Shown here one piece after another: positions 1 through 8,906 of a stretch of 64,000 bases of DNA. Origin of the DNA: an uncultured SAR86 cluster bacterium (lineage in GTDB: Bacteria > Pseudomonadota > Gammaproteobacteria > Magnimaribacterales > D2472). The notes beneath the pieces were generated by a model. The model had not been told where the DNA came from and searched no databases. It saw only the letters and a program-made list of their open reading frames with translations. The first letter of the stretch is position 1; each line of letters begins with the position of its first letter. Position numbers and translations under genes: made by a program. The stretch covers positions 1 to 64,000 of the forward strand of contig CACOEZ010000004.1 in the NCBI GenBank assembly GCA_902626385.1, read 5' to 3'.

Positions 1-2
1 GA

Positions 3-653
3 AAAGATAGGGATGAAGGACGCTTTTACATTGATTCAGATGAGAATCTTGTGCCTAGTGTCACAACTGTTCTAAATAACACCTCTAAAAAATCTGATTC
101 AATTAAAGAATGGAGAAATAGAGTAGGGGAAGAAGAAGCAAATCGCATTACAAAACAGAGTACTGATATCGGAAGCATGGTTCATGAAGCTCTTGAAAAT
201 TACCTTTATGGAAAAGATTGGGAAAATTTCACAGACAACAACGACGGAACTATGGCAAAAAAAATAACACAAAAATTTATTGAAGTTGGCTTAAATTCTA
301 TTTCAGAAGTTTGGGGACTTGAAGTAGGGCTTATATTAGATGGCTTGTATGCTGGAACTGCTGATTGCATTGGAAAAATAAATGGAAAGTCAGCAATAAT
401 AGATTTTAAGACTGCAAGAAAGATGAAAAGGAGAGAATGGATCGAAGATTATTTTCTGCAATGTTGTGCATATGCAAACGCGCATAATGTCATGTTTGGC
501 ACTAATATAAATCATGCAACGATATTGATGGTAGATAGAGATTTAATTTTTAAAGAATTTACTTTGAATCCAGCAGAGTTTGATCACTTTACCAAGTTGT
601 GGAAAAAAAGATTAATAGAGTTTCATAAAAGATATAACAAAAATATTACATGA
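3..653 (+). CDS. PD-(D/E)XK nuclease, MGME1/phage exonuclease-like (5' end outside window)
   Basis: The reading frame is open from the first bases of the window, so the N-terminus is missing; a GTG at 51 is in frame but there is no reason to prefer it. The visible part has the RecB-type nuclease core: a G-T-A-D acidic residue followed about 15 residues on by I-D-F-K-T, then a W-I-x-D-Y-x-x-Q-x-x-A-Y segment. This order is typical of the single-domain exonucleases of T4-like and marine podoviruses and of mitochondrial MGME1. Such enzymes degrade single-stranded or flapped DNA. No helicase domain is seen. The stop overlaps the next ATG by 4 bases, so the two genes are probably co-transcribed. 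Cellular role versus phage origin is unresolved. Confidence 0.72.
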   Translation, partial: KDRDEGRFYIDSDENLVPSVTTVLNNTSKKSDSIKEWRNRVGEEEANRITKQSTDIGSMVHEALENYLYGKDWENFTDNNDGTMAKKITQKFIEVGLNSISEVWGLEVGLILDGLYAGTADCIGKINGKSAIIDFKTARKMKRREWIEDYFLQCCAYANAHNVMFGTNINHATILMVDRDLIFKEFTLNPAEFDHFTKLWKKRLIEFHKRYNKNIT

Positions 654-2170
654 AATTAAATATTCTAATTAGCGTATTAATTTTTCAGTTAAACTTGTTT
701 AGCGATATTAGTTTTACTATCGATGAAACTAAAATAATTGGTCAAATTTCAAGTGACAAAAAAACTCAAAGCTTTTTGGGAGTTCCATTTGCGGAGCCTC
801 CGATTGGGAATTTGCGTTGGAAAGAACCAATACCAAAAAAATACATTGAAAGTGAATTCTTGGCTCATAAATTTGCACCCGCATGCATGCAAGAGGAAAG
901 AATTGTAGATTGGTATAAAGGTGTGGCTATCGGTTTTGGTGGGGATCCTGATTACATCTCAAAGCCTGATATTAGTGAAGACTGCTTATATTTGAATATT
1001 TGGAGACCAAATAATACTTCTGATTCATTGCCAGTCCACGTATTTATTCATGGAGGTGCAAATAAAGCTGGTTGGGCCTATGAACCAAACTATGTTGGTG
1101 ATAAGTTAGCCTCAAAAGGAATTATTGCAATTACTATTTCATATAGGCTGGGTATTTTTGGTTTTTTTTCACATCCAGAATTATCTATGTCCAATTTTGG
1201 TTTGTTAGATTTAATATCTGCTTTGAAATGGATAAAACAAAATATTCATTTATTAGGAGGAGACCCAAATAATATTACAATTGCTGGCGAATCTGCCGGA
1301 GCTACAAATATTGAACACTTATTAGTATCTGAGCTGAGCAAAGGATTATTTCAAAAAGCAATACATCAAAGTGCAGGATGGTCAATATCATACGAGCTTG
1401 ATAACGAATCTCCATCTGAAAATGCTATGAAATTAGCATTGCAACTATCAAACAATAGTTTACCTTTGACAATTGATGAATTGAGATCGGTCAAGCCGGA
1501 AAAAATTCTTACTACAGCAAATGAGATATTTAAACTGGGTTATTGGTCAGTTCTGGATAATCATAGTATCAAAAGACCTATTAAAGAGTACTTTGCTGAA
1601 GGAAATTTTCATAATGTAGATTTAATTATTGGCTCAAATGCAGACGAAGAACTTATGTACATTGATAATGAAAGTTTCAAAGAACTAATGGAAGAAAGAG
1701 AAGAGTGGGGTATATACAATAAAGTAATTGATTTTGAAGACTTATCAAATCATCTTGCAAATGATCTTGAAAGAATAAATTTTGTTTTGTCATCAATTAA
1801 TTATGTTTGTCCTTCTTTCTACATTGCTGATAAAGTTTCATCTATAAAAACCAATAACGTTTGGTTTTATTCTTTTGATAAAGTAAGGTCTGGTAAAAAA
1901 GCTCAAGAAATGGGTGCCTATCATGGAGCAGAGTTGCCTTATATTTTTGATACTCATGACGCTTGGTTGCCAACATCCAATACTGACAAATATCTTACTG
2001 AAATGATTCAAAGTTCTTGGTTAAATTTTATGAAAACAGGCAATCCTAATTTTGACAAAGAAGTTTGGCCAAGACATAAACCCTCAAAATTCAAAGTTCT
2101 ATCTATTGATAAAGAGGTGAAATCAAAAATTCATGACTCTAAAGAAGTTTGTCTTTCACTAAATATTTAA
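650..2170 (+). CDS. Type B carboxylesterase (COesterase family), exported
   Basis: A 506-residue alpha/beta hydrolase of the usual family length. A hydrophobic N-terminus of about 18 residues suggests export to the periplasm. Family marks in order: the F-L-G-V-P-F-A-E-P-P-x-G-x-L-R-W start near residue 42, E-D-C-L-Y-L-N-I-W near 110, the oxyanion H-G-G near 134, the nucleophile elbow G-E-S-A-G with Ser215, the acid region G-S-N-A-D-E-E near 328-334, and the catalytic His in G-A-Y-H-G-A-E at 425. It should hydrolyse carboxylic esters; the substrate cannot be told. It overlaps the upstream nuclease gene by 4 bases and stops 13 bases before the promoter region of the receptor gene. Confidence 0.9.
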   Translation: MKLNILISVLIFQLNLFSDISFTIDETKIIGQISSDKKTQSFLGVPFAEPPIGNLRWKEPIPKKYIESEFLAHKFAPACMQEERIVDWYKGVAIGFGGDPDYISKPDISEDCLYLNIWRPNNTSDSLPVHVFIHGGANKAGWAYEPNYVGDKLASKGIIAITISYRLGIFGFFSHPELSMSNFGLLDLISALKWIKQNIHLLGGDPNNITIAGESAGATNIEHLLVSELSKGLFQKAIHQSAGWSISYELDNESPSENAMKLALQLSNNSLPLTIDELRSVKPEKILTTANEIFKLGYWSVLDNHSIKRPIKEYFAEGNFHNVDLIIGSNADEELMYIDNESFKELMEEREEWGIYNKVIDFEDLSNHLANDLERINFVLSSINYVCPSFYIADKVSSIKTNNVWFYSFDKVRSGKKAQEMGAYHGAELPYIFDTHDAWLPTSNTDKYLTEMIQSSWLNFMKTGNPNFDKEVWPRHKPSKFKVLSIDKEVKSKIHDSKEVCLSLNI

Positions 2171-2183
2171 AATCGTTATTTGG

Positions 2184-2212
2184 TTTACAAAAATATCAAT
2201 ATTTTATATATT
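2184..2212 (+). promoter_or_regulatory. Probable sigma70-type promoter of the first TonB receptor
   Basis: TTTACA at 2184-2189 and TATATT at 2207-2212 are separated by 17 bases. Transcription would start near 2219 and give a roughly 20-base leader carrying the GGGG-rich ribosome site before the ATG at 2241. In such AT-rich DNA similar matches arise by chance, so this is supported mainly by position. Confidence 0.45.
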
Positions 2213-2240
2213 TGTATTAGTCATTTAATTGGGGAATTTT

Positions 2241-4532
2241 ATGAATATATTTCATTTACAAAATGCACACAAAGCATTTAACACACTTACAAAAAAAACA
2301 ATATATGCATCTTCTATGATTTTAGCAGCTGTTGCATCAGCTCAGGAAAATGATCAAGTTGAAGAAGTAATAGTTACGGCACAAAAAAAATCTGAGAACT
2401 TGCAAGACGTTCCTATCAGTGTAACTAATCTTTCATCTGATGATCTTGAAAGTTTAAATATCAGAGATTTTTACGATTATGTAAATCAATTACCTTCTGT
2501 TCAGGCAATTCAAAGAAGACCAGGTGACGGTACTCTTTTTATGAGAGGTATTTCTGATGGTGGATCAGGTAATAATCAGTCGTTACAAGGATCCTCTGTA
2601 GCAACATATCTTGATGAAACTCCTGTAACTATGATCTCAGATAACTTAGAAGTTCATATGTATGATATCGAACGAGTTGAGGCATTGGCTGGTCCTCAAG
2701 GAACTCTATATGGTGCAGCATCTCAGGCAGGTAACTTGAAGATCATAACAAAAAAACCAACAGATGAATTTGATTCTGGTTTTAATGTTGGCATTGAAAG
2801 AACAACTAATGGAAGTCCAAGCAACATGGTTGAGGGATTTGTAAATATCCCACTTACTAAAAATGCTGCAGTAAGAATAGTTGGTTATGAAGATAAAGAT
2901 GGAGGTTATATTGACAATGTTCCCGATACATTAAGTTATCCATTATTTGGAAGTGTTACAAATGCAGATATGGTTGAAGAGGACTTCAATGAGTCTATTA
3001 AAGCAGGCTTTAGAGCAGCACTAAGAGTAAATCTTAGTGATTCTTGGTTACTCGATGCATCAGTTGTAGGACAAGAAATGGAGACTGATGGAATGTGGGA
3101 TCACGATCCAGATAGGCTTGGAAACTATAAAATTGGTCGTTTTACAGATGATTATCAAGATGATGACTTTACAAGATTTGCATTAACAGTTGAGGGCGAT
3201 CTTGGTTTCGCTGACCTAACATTTGCAACATCAAGCATGGAAAAAGATTTTGAATCAGTTTCAGACTATTCACATTACTCTCTTAGCTCAGCATATGTTG
3301 AAGCCTACTATACTTGTTACACATATTATTTTTATGCTTGTGTTGACCCAAGTATGAGTTTTGATAATGACTCTACCGTTGAAACAGACTCAACTGAAAT
3401 TAGATTATCTTCAAAAGATAACGCTAAACTAAATTGGATAATTGGATCTTTTGTTGGTGAACTTGAAACTGACTACAACACAAGATGGAGAGTAAAAGAT
3501 CTCCCAGCTGGTGCGACTGTTCCGACAAGTGAGAACGCTTACTATCAAACAGATCAGATCAGAGTAGATGAGGAGAAAGCAGTATTTGGAGAACTTTATT
3601 ATCAAATTTCTGATAAGTTAAATTTAACTGTTGGACATAGAAAATTTGATTATGACTCTAAATTAAATGGTTTTGTTGGCACTATTTTTTATAACCCAAA
3701 TCCAACTATGTCTGCAATAGGCGCTTTTGCAACTGATAGACCAGATAATATAGATGCAACTCTATCCGGAAGTGATAGCGTTACAAAAGTTAACTTATCT
3801 TATGATGTAAGTGATAAATCTATGGTATATGTTTCTAGATCAGAGGGGTATCGACCTGGAGGAACAAATAGATCTACTGAAGTTGGCGCTACTTATGATC
3901 CTGATTTTCTTACAATGACTGAGTTAGGTTTCAAGTCAATTGTTGCTGACGGAAGTCTAAGGCTAAACGGTGCTTTCTATTTATCTGAATGGGATGATAT
4001 TCAACTTGGTTTCTATGATCCAGCAATCTCTTTATTGGCTCTGGTCGATAATGTTGGAAAAGCTGAAAGTGATGGTTTTGAAATTGATGTCAAATATATT
4101 GCAAATGATAAACTTTCAATTTCTGGCGGTCTTGCTAAGAACGATGCAGAACTTCGTGAAGATTATTTTCTTCAAGGAACTCTTACAGGAAAGAAAGGGC
4201 AAGATTTACCATTAACACCTGACTTAAAATATAATTTTACAGTCAGATATGAACCAAATGAAAATAGATCAATTCAATTCAACTATGTCTATGTTGACGA
4301 AATGTGGAATGAGCTAGATATTAATAGCAGAGTACTGCAAGATAGTTATGGCCTAGCAAATTTATCATTTTCATTTGATGTAAATGACAGTTCTTCTGTT
4401 CAACTTTACATTGATAATGTTTTTGATGAAGTGGCTGAACTATACATTAATAATCAAGATGTATTAACGCTTACTAGTGTAAATAGACCAATGACACTAG
4501 GATTAAAATACACATGGAATTTAAAAAAGTAA
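2241..4532 (+). CDS. TonB-dependent outer membrane receptor (copy 1)
   Basis: A 763-residue receptor. The frame opens with a TTG at 2229, but the ATG at 2241 is preferred because TTGGGGAA lies 5-12 bases before it and a signal peptide ending near A-V-A-S-A-Q follows. The TonB box E-E-V-I-V-T-A is at about residues 41-47, followed by a plug domain (D-V-P-I-S-V, then R-P-G-D-G-T-L-F-M-R-G-I and G-P-Q-G-T-L-Y-G-A) and a 22-strand barrel ending in an aromatic-rich K-Y-T-W-N. It imports a scarce nutrient across the outer membrane using ExbBD energy. It is paralogous to the receptor at 10792. The loop encoded at about 3289-3350 is unusually Tyr-rich and bounded by Cys. A strong hairpin and a TPR-sulfotransferase gene follow. 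Confidence 0.93.
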   Translation: MNIFHLQNAHKAFNTLTKKTIYASSMILAAVASAQENDQVEEVIVTAQKKSENLQDVPISVTNLSSDDLESLNIRDFYDYVNQLPSVQAIQRRPGDGTLFMRGISDGGSGNNQSLQGSSVATYLDETPVTMISDNLEVHMYDIERVEALAGPQGTLYGAASQAGNLKIITKKPTDEFDSGFNVGIERTTNGSPSNMVEGFVNIPLTKNAAVRIVGYEDKDGGYIDNVPDTLSYPLFGSVTNADMVEEDFNESIKAGFRAALRVNLSDSWLLDASVVGQEMETDGMWDHDPDRLGNYKIGRFTDDYQDDDFTRFALTVEGDLGFADLTFATSSMEKDFESVSDYSHYSLSSAYVEAYYTCYTYYFYACVDPSMSFDNDSTVETDSTEIRLSSKDNAKLNWIIGSFVGELETDYNTRWRVKDLPAGATVPTSENAYYQTDQIRVDEEKAVFGELYYQISDKLNLTVGHRKFDYDSKLNGFVGTIFYNPNPTMSAIGAFATDRPDNIDATLSGSDSVTKVNLSYDVSDKSMVYVSRSEGYRPGGTNRSTEVGATYDPDFLTMTELGFKSIVADGSLRLNGAFYLSEWDDIQLGFYDPAISLLALVDNVGKAESDGFEIDVKYIANDKLSISGGLAKNDAELREDYFLQGTLTGKKGQDLPLTPDLKYNFTVRYEPNENRSIQFNYVYVDEMWNELDINSRVLQDSYGLANLSFSFDVNDSSSVQLYIDNVFDEVAELYINNQDVLTLTSVNRPMTLGLKYTWNLKK

Positions 4533-4545
4533 GATAACTATAATT

Positions 4546-4574
4546 AAAAGCCATATTATTTAGTATGGCTTTTT
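4546..4574 (+). terminator. Intrinsic terminator or attenuator between receptor 1 and sulfotransferase 1
   Basis: The arms AAAAGCCATA (4546-4555) and TATGGCTTTT (4564-4573) pair perfectly over 10 bp around an 8-base loop, and the 3' arm ends in a T run. It lies 13 bases after the receptor stop and only 8 bases before the GTG start of the next gene. The second cassette has the same arrangement. Confidence 0.85.
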
Positions 4575-4581
4575 AACTAAA

Positions 4582-6153
4582 GTGAAAAAAAAAATTCCAA
4601 AGCAACTTTATGAAGCCTCTGTCCTAGTTGCATCTAATCAATTAAAAAAAGCTGAACCAATCTTAAAGGATTATTTAAAAGATAATCCTTTGGATGTTAA
4701 TGCTATGAAATTATTAGCAGACATCGGTATTAAATTCAGAGCATATTTTGATGCTGGAAACCTTTTAACAAGAGCACTTGATCTTGAACCGAACTTTCAT
4801 GCAGCAAGACTAAGCTACGCAAATCTTTTACATGCAAGGCAATTGCCATTTGAATCACTTAAGCAAATAGAAATATTGCTAGAAAATGATCCAAAAAATA
4901 TTCATTATTTAACATTAAAAGCTGTTAATTATGCCTTAGCAAATCAACATGATGATGCAATCTATTTATTCGAATTGATTGAAAAAAAATTTCCAGGAAA
5001 TAATCAATTATATCTTCATTATGGACACACGTTGAGGGCTGTTGGAAGAATTGAGGAAGCCATTAAGGCATATAAAAGATCAATAAAATTTGAGGTAAAT
5101 TATGGTGAGGCATATTGGGCTCTTGCAAACCTAAAAACTTATGAATTTAGTGAATCAGATAAACAAAATATTAATAAACTTCTTCATAACAAAAATATTT
5201 TAGTAAAAGATTACTATCATCTTCTTTTTGCTTTGGGAAAGGCCGAGGAAGACAAAAAAAATTACAAAAAATCAATAGCTGCTTATATGAAAGGCAATCA
5301 AGTAAAAAGTAATGAAGTGCAATGGAATATTGAAAACTTTCATAAAGAATGCAATGAAATAAAAGAATTCTTTACAAAAGAATTTTTTGAAAATAAGAAA
5401 GAATATGGATCAAAATTAGATGATGTAATTTTTGTGGTCGGTTTACCAAGATCGGGATCTACTTTAATTGAGCAAATCTTGTCTTCACATTCTTTGGTTG
5501 AAGGTACAACAGAACATCAAAATATCATTGCTCTTTCAAGAAAAATTTCAAAAAAAAGAAAAGCTTCAGATATATCTGAATATCCTCGTGCATTAGAAAA
5601 AATATCAAAAGAGGATATAAAACTTATGGGCGATCAATATTTAAACAATACATTAGATCAAAGAGTAACGGATAAGCCTTATTTTATTGATAAGATGCCT
5701 AATAATTTTATTCACATAGGCTTAATTCATCTTATTTTACCTAATGCAAAAATAATTGATGCAAGACGAAATCCAATGGATTGTTGCTTTAGTTGTTATA
5801 AACAATTGTTTGGATCTGGACAGGGTTTTACTTATAGCTTAAATAGAATAGGAAATTATTACCTTGAATATATTTCATTAATGAATCATTGGGACAAAGT
5901 TTTGCCTGGAGTAATCCATAGAGTAATTTATGAAGATATGATTAATGACACAGAAAATCAGATCAGAAAATTAATTGATTTTTGCAATCTTGAATTTGAA
6001 GATGATTGTTTAGAATTCTACAAAAATAAGCGTGCTGTAAGAACTCCAAGTTCAGAGCAAGTAAGACAACCTATATATAAAAAGGGAGTGGGTCAATGGA
6101 AGCATTTTGAGGAATGGCTTTCACCACTAAAACAGATACTTGGAGAAAAATAA
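4582..6153 (+). CDS. TPR-repeat sulfotransferase (copy 1)
   Basis: A 523-residue protein with no signal peptide, so probably cytoplasmic. Residues 1 to about 240 are TPR-like helical hairpins (A-x-x-L-L-A-x-x-G and Y-G-E-A-Y-W-A-L-A-N-L types). The C-terminal half is a PAPS-dependent sulfotransferase of the Sulfotransfer_3 type: the 5'-phosphosulfate loop P-R-S-G-S-T is at 289-294, and a 3'-phosphate site with I-D-A-R-R-N-P-M-D lies near 391-400. The C-terminus has the R-T-P-S-S-E-Q-V-R-Q-P-I-Y signature of this architecture. The GTG start is 8 bases after the terminator hairpin and has no clear ribosome site. The acceptor molecule is unknown; the TPRs suggest a protein or peptide. Confidence 0.88.
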   Translation: MKKKIPKQLYEASVLVASNQLKKAEPILKDYLKDNPLDVNAMKLLADIGIKFRAYFDAGNLLTRALDLEPNFHAARLSYANLLHARQLPFESLKQIEILLENDPKNIHYLTLKAVNYALANQHDDAIYLFELIEKKFPGNNQLYLHYGHTLRAVGRIEEAIKAYKRSIKFEVNYGEAYWALANLKTYEFSESDKQNINKLLHNKNILVKDYYHLLFALGKAEEDKKNYKKSIAAYMKGNQVKSNEVQWNIENFHKECNEIKEFFTKEFFENKKEYGSKLDDVIFVVGLPRSGSTLIEQILSSHSLVEGTTEHQNIIALSRKISKKRKASDISEYPRALEKISKEDIKLMGDQYLNNTLDQRVTDKPYFIDKMPNNFIHIGLIHLILPNAKIIDARRNPMDCCFSCYKQLFGSGQGFTYSLNRIGNYYLEYISLMNHWDKVLPGVIHRVIYEDMINDTENQIRKLIDFCNLEFEDDCLEFYKNKRAVRTPSSEQVRQPIYKKGVGQWKHFEEWLSPLKQILGEK

Positions 6154-6202
6154 AAACAGAATTTTTATCAACTTCCAAGTTAATCCTTTTTATATTTGTA
6201 AC

Positions 6203-6232
6203 TTTACAATCTTCTCTTAAAAGTTTTTAATA
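6203..6232 (+). promoter_or_regulatory. Possible promoter upstream of the SAM-II-like aptamer
   Basis: TTTACA at 6203-6208 and TTAATA at 6227-6232 with an 18-base spacer would start RNA near 6238, right at the first stem of the predicted aptamer. The match is weak and was chosen partly because of that fit. Confidence 0.35.
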
Positions 6233-6236
6233 TATT

Positions 6237-6302
6237 AATCGTGATTTGATCCTATTGCCGCGATTATAAAAAAAGAGCTAAAACGGAATTATTCCCAGGA
6301 TT
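6237..6302 (+). promoter_or_regulatory. SAM-II-like (SAM-alpha) riboswitch
   Basis: Stem P1 is AATCG (6237-6241) with CGATT (6261-6265). Its loop opens with the SAM-II hallmark GTGATTTG (6241-6248). The conserved GCTAAAACGG lies at 6277-6286. The pseudoknot can form between CCG (6258-6260) and CGG (6284-6286), and between ATCC (6249-6252) and GGAT near 6298-6301. SAM-II and SAM-V RNAs share this core and bind S-adenosylmethionine, usually lowering expression of methionine-pathway genes by hiding the ribosome site. The next gene is a homocysteine methyltransferase with an AAGGAG ribosome site at 6328-6333, which fits. SAM-II versus SAM-V cannot be settled by eye. Confidence 0.82.
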
Positions 6303-6341
6303 AAAAAATACTTTTAAATTTTTAAATAAGGAGAATGATAA

Positions 6342-7235
6342 ATGAAACCCCTGATTTTAGATTCAGCGCTCGGAACGGAGCTTGAAAACCGTGGAGAGTA
6401 CTTACCAAGTTTTAAAACCTCAATTTGGTCGGCCTATTCTTTGATACATAACCCGGAAGTCATCAAACAAATTCATATTGATAATATTGAGGCTGGCGCA
6501 GACATAATTACAACCTCAAATTATCAAGCAACACCGGAATTGCTCAAAAGAGAACCCTCAGCACCATCCTATGAGGACTTAGCAAAGATATCTCTAGAAC
6601 TTTGTCATGAGGCTGTAATAAAAACAAATAGCGATACTAAAATAGCTGGTTGTTTTCCACCCATCCATGTGACTTTTAGACCTGACCTTACACCAAAAGA
6701 AAAAGTTTTAAAAAAGTTTTATAAAGGTCTTGGAAAAATTTATCATAATAATGTTGATGTAATCATTTGTGAGACTATGTCCTCAATATATGAGGGTACT
6801 ATTGCAGCAACAACTGCAAAAGATTTTTCCAAAAAGGTCTGGTTAAGTTGGACTACCAGAGGTAATAAGTTAAATAGATTACCAAGCACTGAACTTCTTC
6901 ATGATGCCATATTGAAGTCAATAGATTTAGATATTGATTGTCAACTTGTAAATTGTGTTCATGCAGATACTGCAACTTTAGCTATTGATCGATTACAGAA
7001 AGAAAAAAGTTTTGGCATATATGCAAACTCCTCAATTTACAAGAAAAATGAATTAGAGGGCTTTATTAGTGATTCGGATGAATGGCATTATCACAACCAT
7101 CAGCATATAAACCCAGCTGAATATGGTCAGCATGTTAAAGAATGGATAAATAAAGGAGCTGCAGTTGTGGGAGGTTGTTGCAGAACAACCACTGACCATA
7201 TTAAAGTAATAAAAAAAATTATTGATAATTTATGA
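6342..7235 (+). CDS. mmuM: Homocysteine S-methyltransferase
   Basis: A 297-residue TIM-barrel enzyme of the family that methylates homocysteine to methionine using S-methylmethionine or another methyl donor. It starts with the family motif I-L-D-S-A-L-G-T-E-L and has A-D-I-I-T-T-S-N-Y near 54-61. The three zinc-binding Cys are visible: Cys205 in L-V-N-C-V-H, and Cys279-Cys280 in G-G-C-C-R-T-T. The ATG follows AAGGAG by 8 bases. It lies directly behind a SAM-II-like riboswitch, so it should be turned down when SAM is plentiful. The next gene overlaps by 4 bases. The symbol is assigned by family; the methyl donor in this organism is not known. Confidence 0.9.
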   Translation: MKPLILDSALGTELENRGEYLPSFKTSIWSAYSLIHNPEVIKQIHIDNIEAGADIITTSNYQATPELLKREPSAPSYEDLAKISLELCHEAVIKTNSDTKIAGCFPPIHVTFRPDLTPKEKVLKKFYKGLGKIYHNNVDVIICETMSSIYEGTIAATTAKDFSKKVWLSWTTRGNKLNRLPSTELLHDAILKSIDLDIDCQLVNCVHADTATLAIDRLQKEKSFGIYANSSIYKKNELEGFISDSDEWHYHNHQHINPAEYGQHVKEWINKGAAVVGGCCRTTTDHIKVIKKIIDNL

Positions 7236-7930
7236 GACAGATAATTGCTATTGGAGGCGGTGGATTCGGGAGAGAAATTAAAAATCTTAAAATAGAAAAA
7301 TATATTGTTAATCAAAGTCCTAAAAATAACCCTAAAATATGTTTTATTCCAACTGCAACTGGCGATGATCAAGGATACATTGAAAACTTCTATAAAGCAT
7401 TTGATTCACTTGGATGCAAAACCTCTCACATAGACTTTTTTAAAAGAACAATAAATTTACATGAACATATCAATCATCAAGATATAATTTTTGTTGGCGG
7501 TGGCAATACAAAAAGTATGCTAGCTGTTTGGAGAGAGTGGGGGCTTGACCAAATTTTGCTAGATGCTTACAAAAAGGGCGTAATTATGAGTGGTGTAAGC
7601 GCTGGAGCAATCTGTTGGTTTGAGAAAGGTATAACAGATTCTTGGAAAGAACATCAAGCTATTTTACCTTGCCTTGGTTTTGTTAAGGGGATATGTTGTC
7701 CCCATTATGATGAAGAGCCAGAGCGAATACCATTTGTTAATGAAATATTAAATCAGAATAAGATTAAAAGATGCATCGCTATTGAGGGTTATTGCGCACT
7801 TCATTTAATTAATGATGAGCCAAAGTATTCAGTTAGTTTTGGTGATGGTAATAATTGTTACTTAGTTAGCAAAAAGAATTCTATAATAGAAACTAATCAA
7901 ATTGAAAATATAGGTCTAATTCAAATATGA
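7232..7930 (+). CDS. Peptidase S51 family (dipeptidase E / cyanophycinase-like)
   Basis: A 232-residue protein that opens I-I-A-I-G-G-G-G-F-G. It has the nucleophile elbow G-V-S-A-G-A with Ser123 and a conserved C-P-H-Y segment with His158, matching the S51 class-I-amidotransferase-like fold. PepE-type members cleave Asp-containing dipeptides; other members have unknown targets. The ATGA overlap with mmuM and another with the gene after it put it in the riboswitch-led operon. No signal peptide, so it is cytoplasmic. Confidence 0.85.
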   Translation: MRQIIAIGGGGFGREIKNLKIEKYIVNQSPKNNPKICFIPTATGDDQGYIENFYKAFDSLGCKTSHIDFFKRTINLHEHINHQDIIFVGGGNTKSMLAVWREWGLDQILLDAYKKGVIMSGVSAGAICWFEKGITDSWKEHQAILPCLGFVKGICCPHYDEEPERIPFVNEILNQNKIKRCIAIEGYCALHLINDEPKYSVSFGDGNNCYLVSKKNSIIETNQIENIGLIQI

Positions 7931-8301
7931 AAATAGCAAACACATTGTCGCTTATCTTAGGATCAGTTTTATTAATAATATCATTTCAATGGATTTTCAT
8001 ACCGGCCTCAGCTGCTGAATCTTTGAATATGATTTTTCTTGATGGAGAAGGGAGGAACACTCAAATCAGAGACTTTACAGCACTGTTTTTAGGAACATCA
8101 AGTTTATGCTTTCTATCATTTTTTACTAAAAAATATGAATTCATTTTTAGTTGCGGCTTGTTTTATTTGTTTGCTGCGATATTTAATATCCTTTCTACTA
8201 ACCACGGCGCAATAATTACCTATTCTTCTTTGGTTTCAGAGGTCGTTTTTACTTTAATGGCTTTTACGGCTGCTTTTCTATATAAGTCTAATAATCTATA
8301 A
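7927..8301 (+). CDS. Small four-helix membrane protein (DUF4345-like)
   Basis: A 124-residue protein with about four hydrophobic helices (near residues 5-25, 50-65, 72-90 and 98-117) and a short loop rich in G-x-G-R-N-x-x-I-R-D-F between the first two. The pattern resembles DUF4345-type inner membrane proteins of unknown function, but that assignment is from memory of the pattern. It overlaps the S51 peptidase gene by 4 bases and its stop overlaps the convergent nitroreductase gene by 6 bases. Confidence 0.65.
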   Translation: MKIANTLSLILGSVLLIISFQWIFIPASAAESLNMIFLDGEGRNTQIRDFTALFLGTSSLCFLSFFTKKYEFIFSCGLFYLFAAIFNILSTNHGAIITYSSLVSEVVFTLMAFTAAFLYKSNNL

Positions 8302-8847
8302 ATAACTAACAAAGTCATCTATATCTAAGTTAGGTATTTTTTTCTTTTCTCCAGACTCAGTACCAATGTATAAGTATCCTAAAATTTCTTGATGATCTTC
8401 AAGGTTTAAATTTGCTTGAACGGATTTATTAAAAGCAAGTTTTCCAGTTCTCCAAATACAGGAATATTTCATTGCGTTGAGAGCTAACATTATATTTTGA
8501 GCTGCAGTAGCTGTTGATAGTTTTTGTTCAATTGCAGGAACTTTAGGATGTTCTTTATATGAATTTACAAGTATCACAATCATCGGAGCCCTATAAGGAG
8601 CATTTTTATATTTTTCAATTATATCTGCAGAGACATTTTTATCTTCTTTTGCGAAATCTTCAAATACTTTTGAAAGCTTATCAAGACCTTTATTCTTAAC
8701 TTCAATAAAACTACTAGTTCTTAACCAAGCATGATCAGGTGCTCTCAGGGCTGCTTTATAGACTATATCCATTTCTTCTTTAGATGGATGAGGATCAGAC
8801 AGAGCTCTTGCAGAAACTCTGTTTAAAATATTTTCAAGTGCGTCCAT
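8296..8847 (-). CDS. Nitroreductase family protein, YdjA-like
   Basis: A 183-residue FMN flavoprotein resembling E. coli YdjA: it opens M-D-A-L-x-x-I-L-N-R-x-S-A-R and has the L-R-A-P-D-H segment near residues 34-39. A T-A-A-Q-N-I-M-L-A-L block at about 113-122 and G-Y-L-Y-I-G-T near 157-163 complete the small nitroreductase fold. It should reduce nitro or quinone compounds with NAD(P)H; the physiological substrate is unknown. It stands alone on the minus strand. Confidence 0.87.
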   Translation of the reverse strand: MDALENILNRVSARALSDPHPSKEEMDIVYKAALRAPDHAWLRTSSFIEVKNKGLDKLSKVFEDFAKEDKNVSADIIEKYKNAPYRAPMIVILVNSYKEHPKVPAIEQKLSTATAAQNIMLALNAMKYSCIWRTGKLAFNKSVQANLNLEDHQEILGYLYIGTESGEKKKIPNLDIDDFVSYL

Positions 8848-8906
8848 TACAATCTTTCTCTGTTTGAGGTTACTATATAAAAGTATTAAATATATAGAGT
8901 TTTATT

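Noticed and set aside
2229-2240. TTG at 2229 as the receptor 1 start
   Set aside because: The TTG overlaps the G-rich ribosome site itself; the ATG at 2241 has correct spacing and starts the signal peptide.
3970-4215. 81-codon plus-strand frame inside receptor 1
   Set aside because: Out-of-frame overlap with a conserved barrel; no start context or family match.
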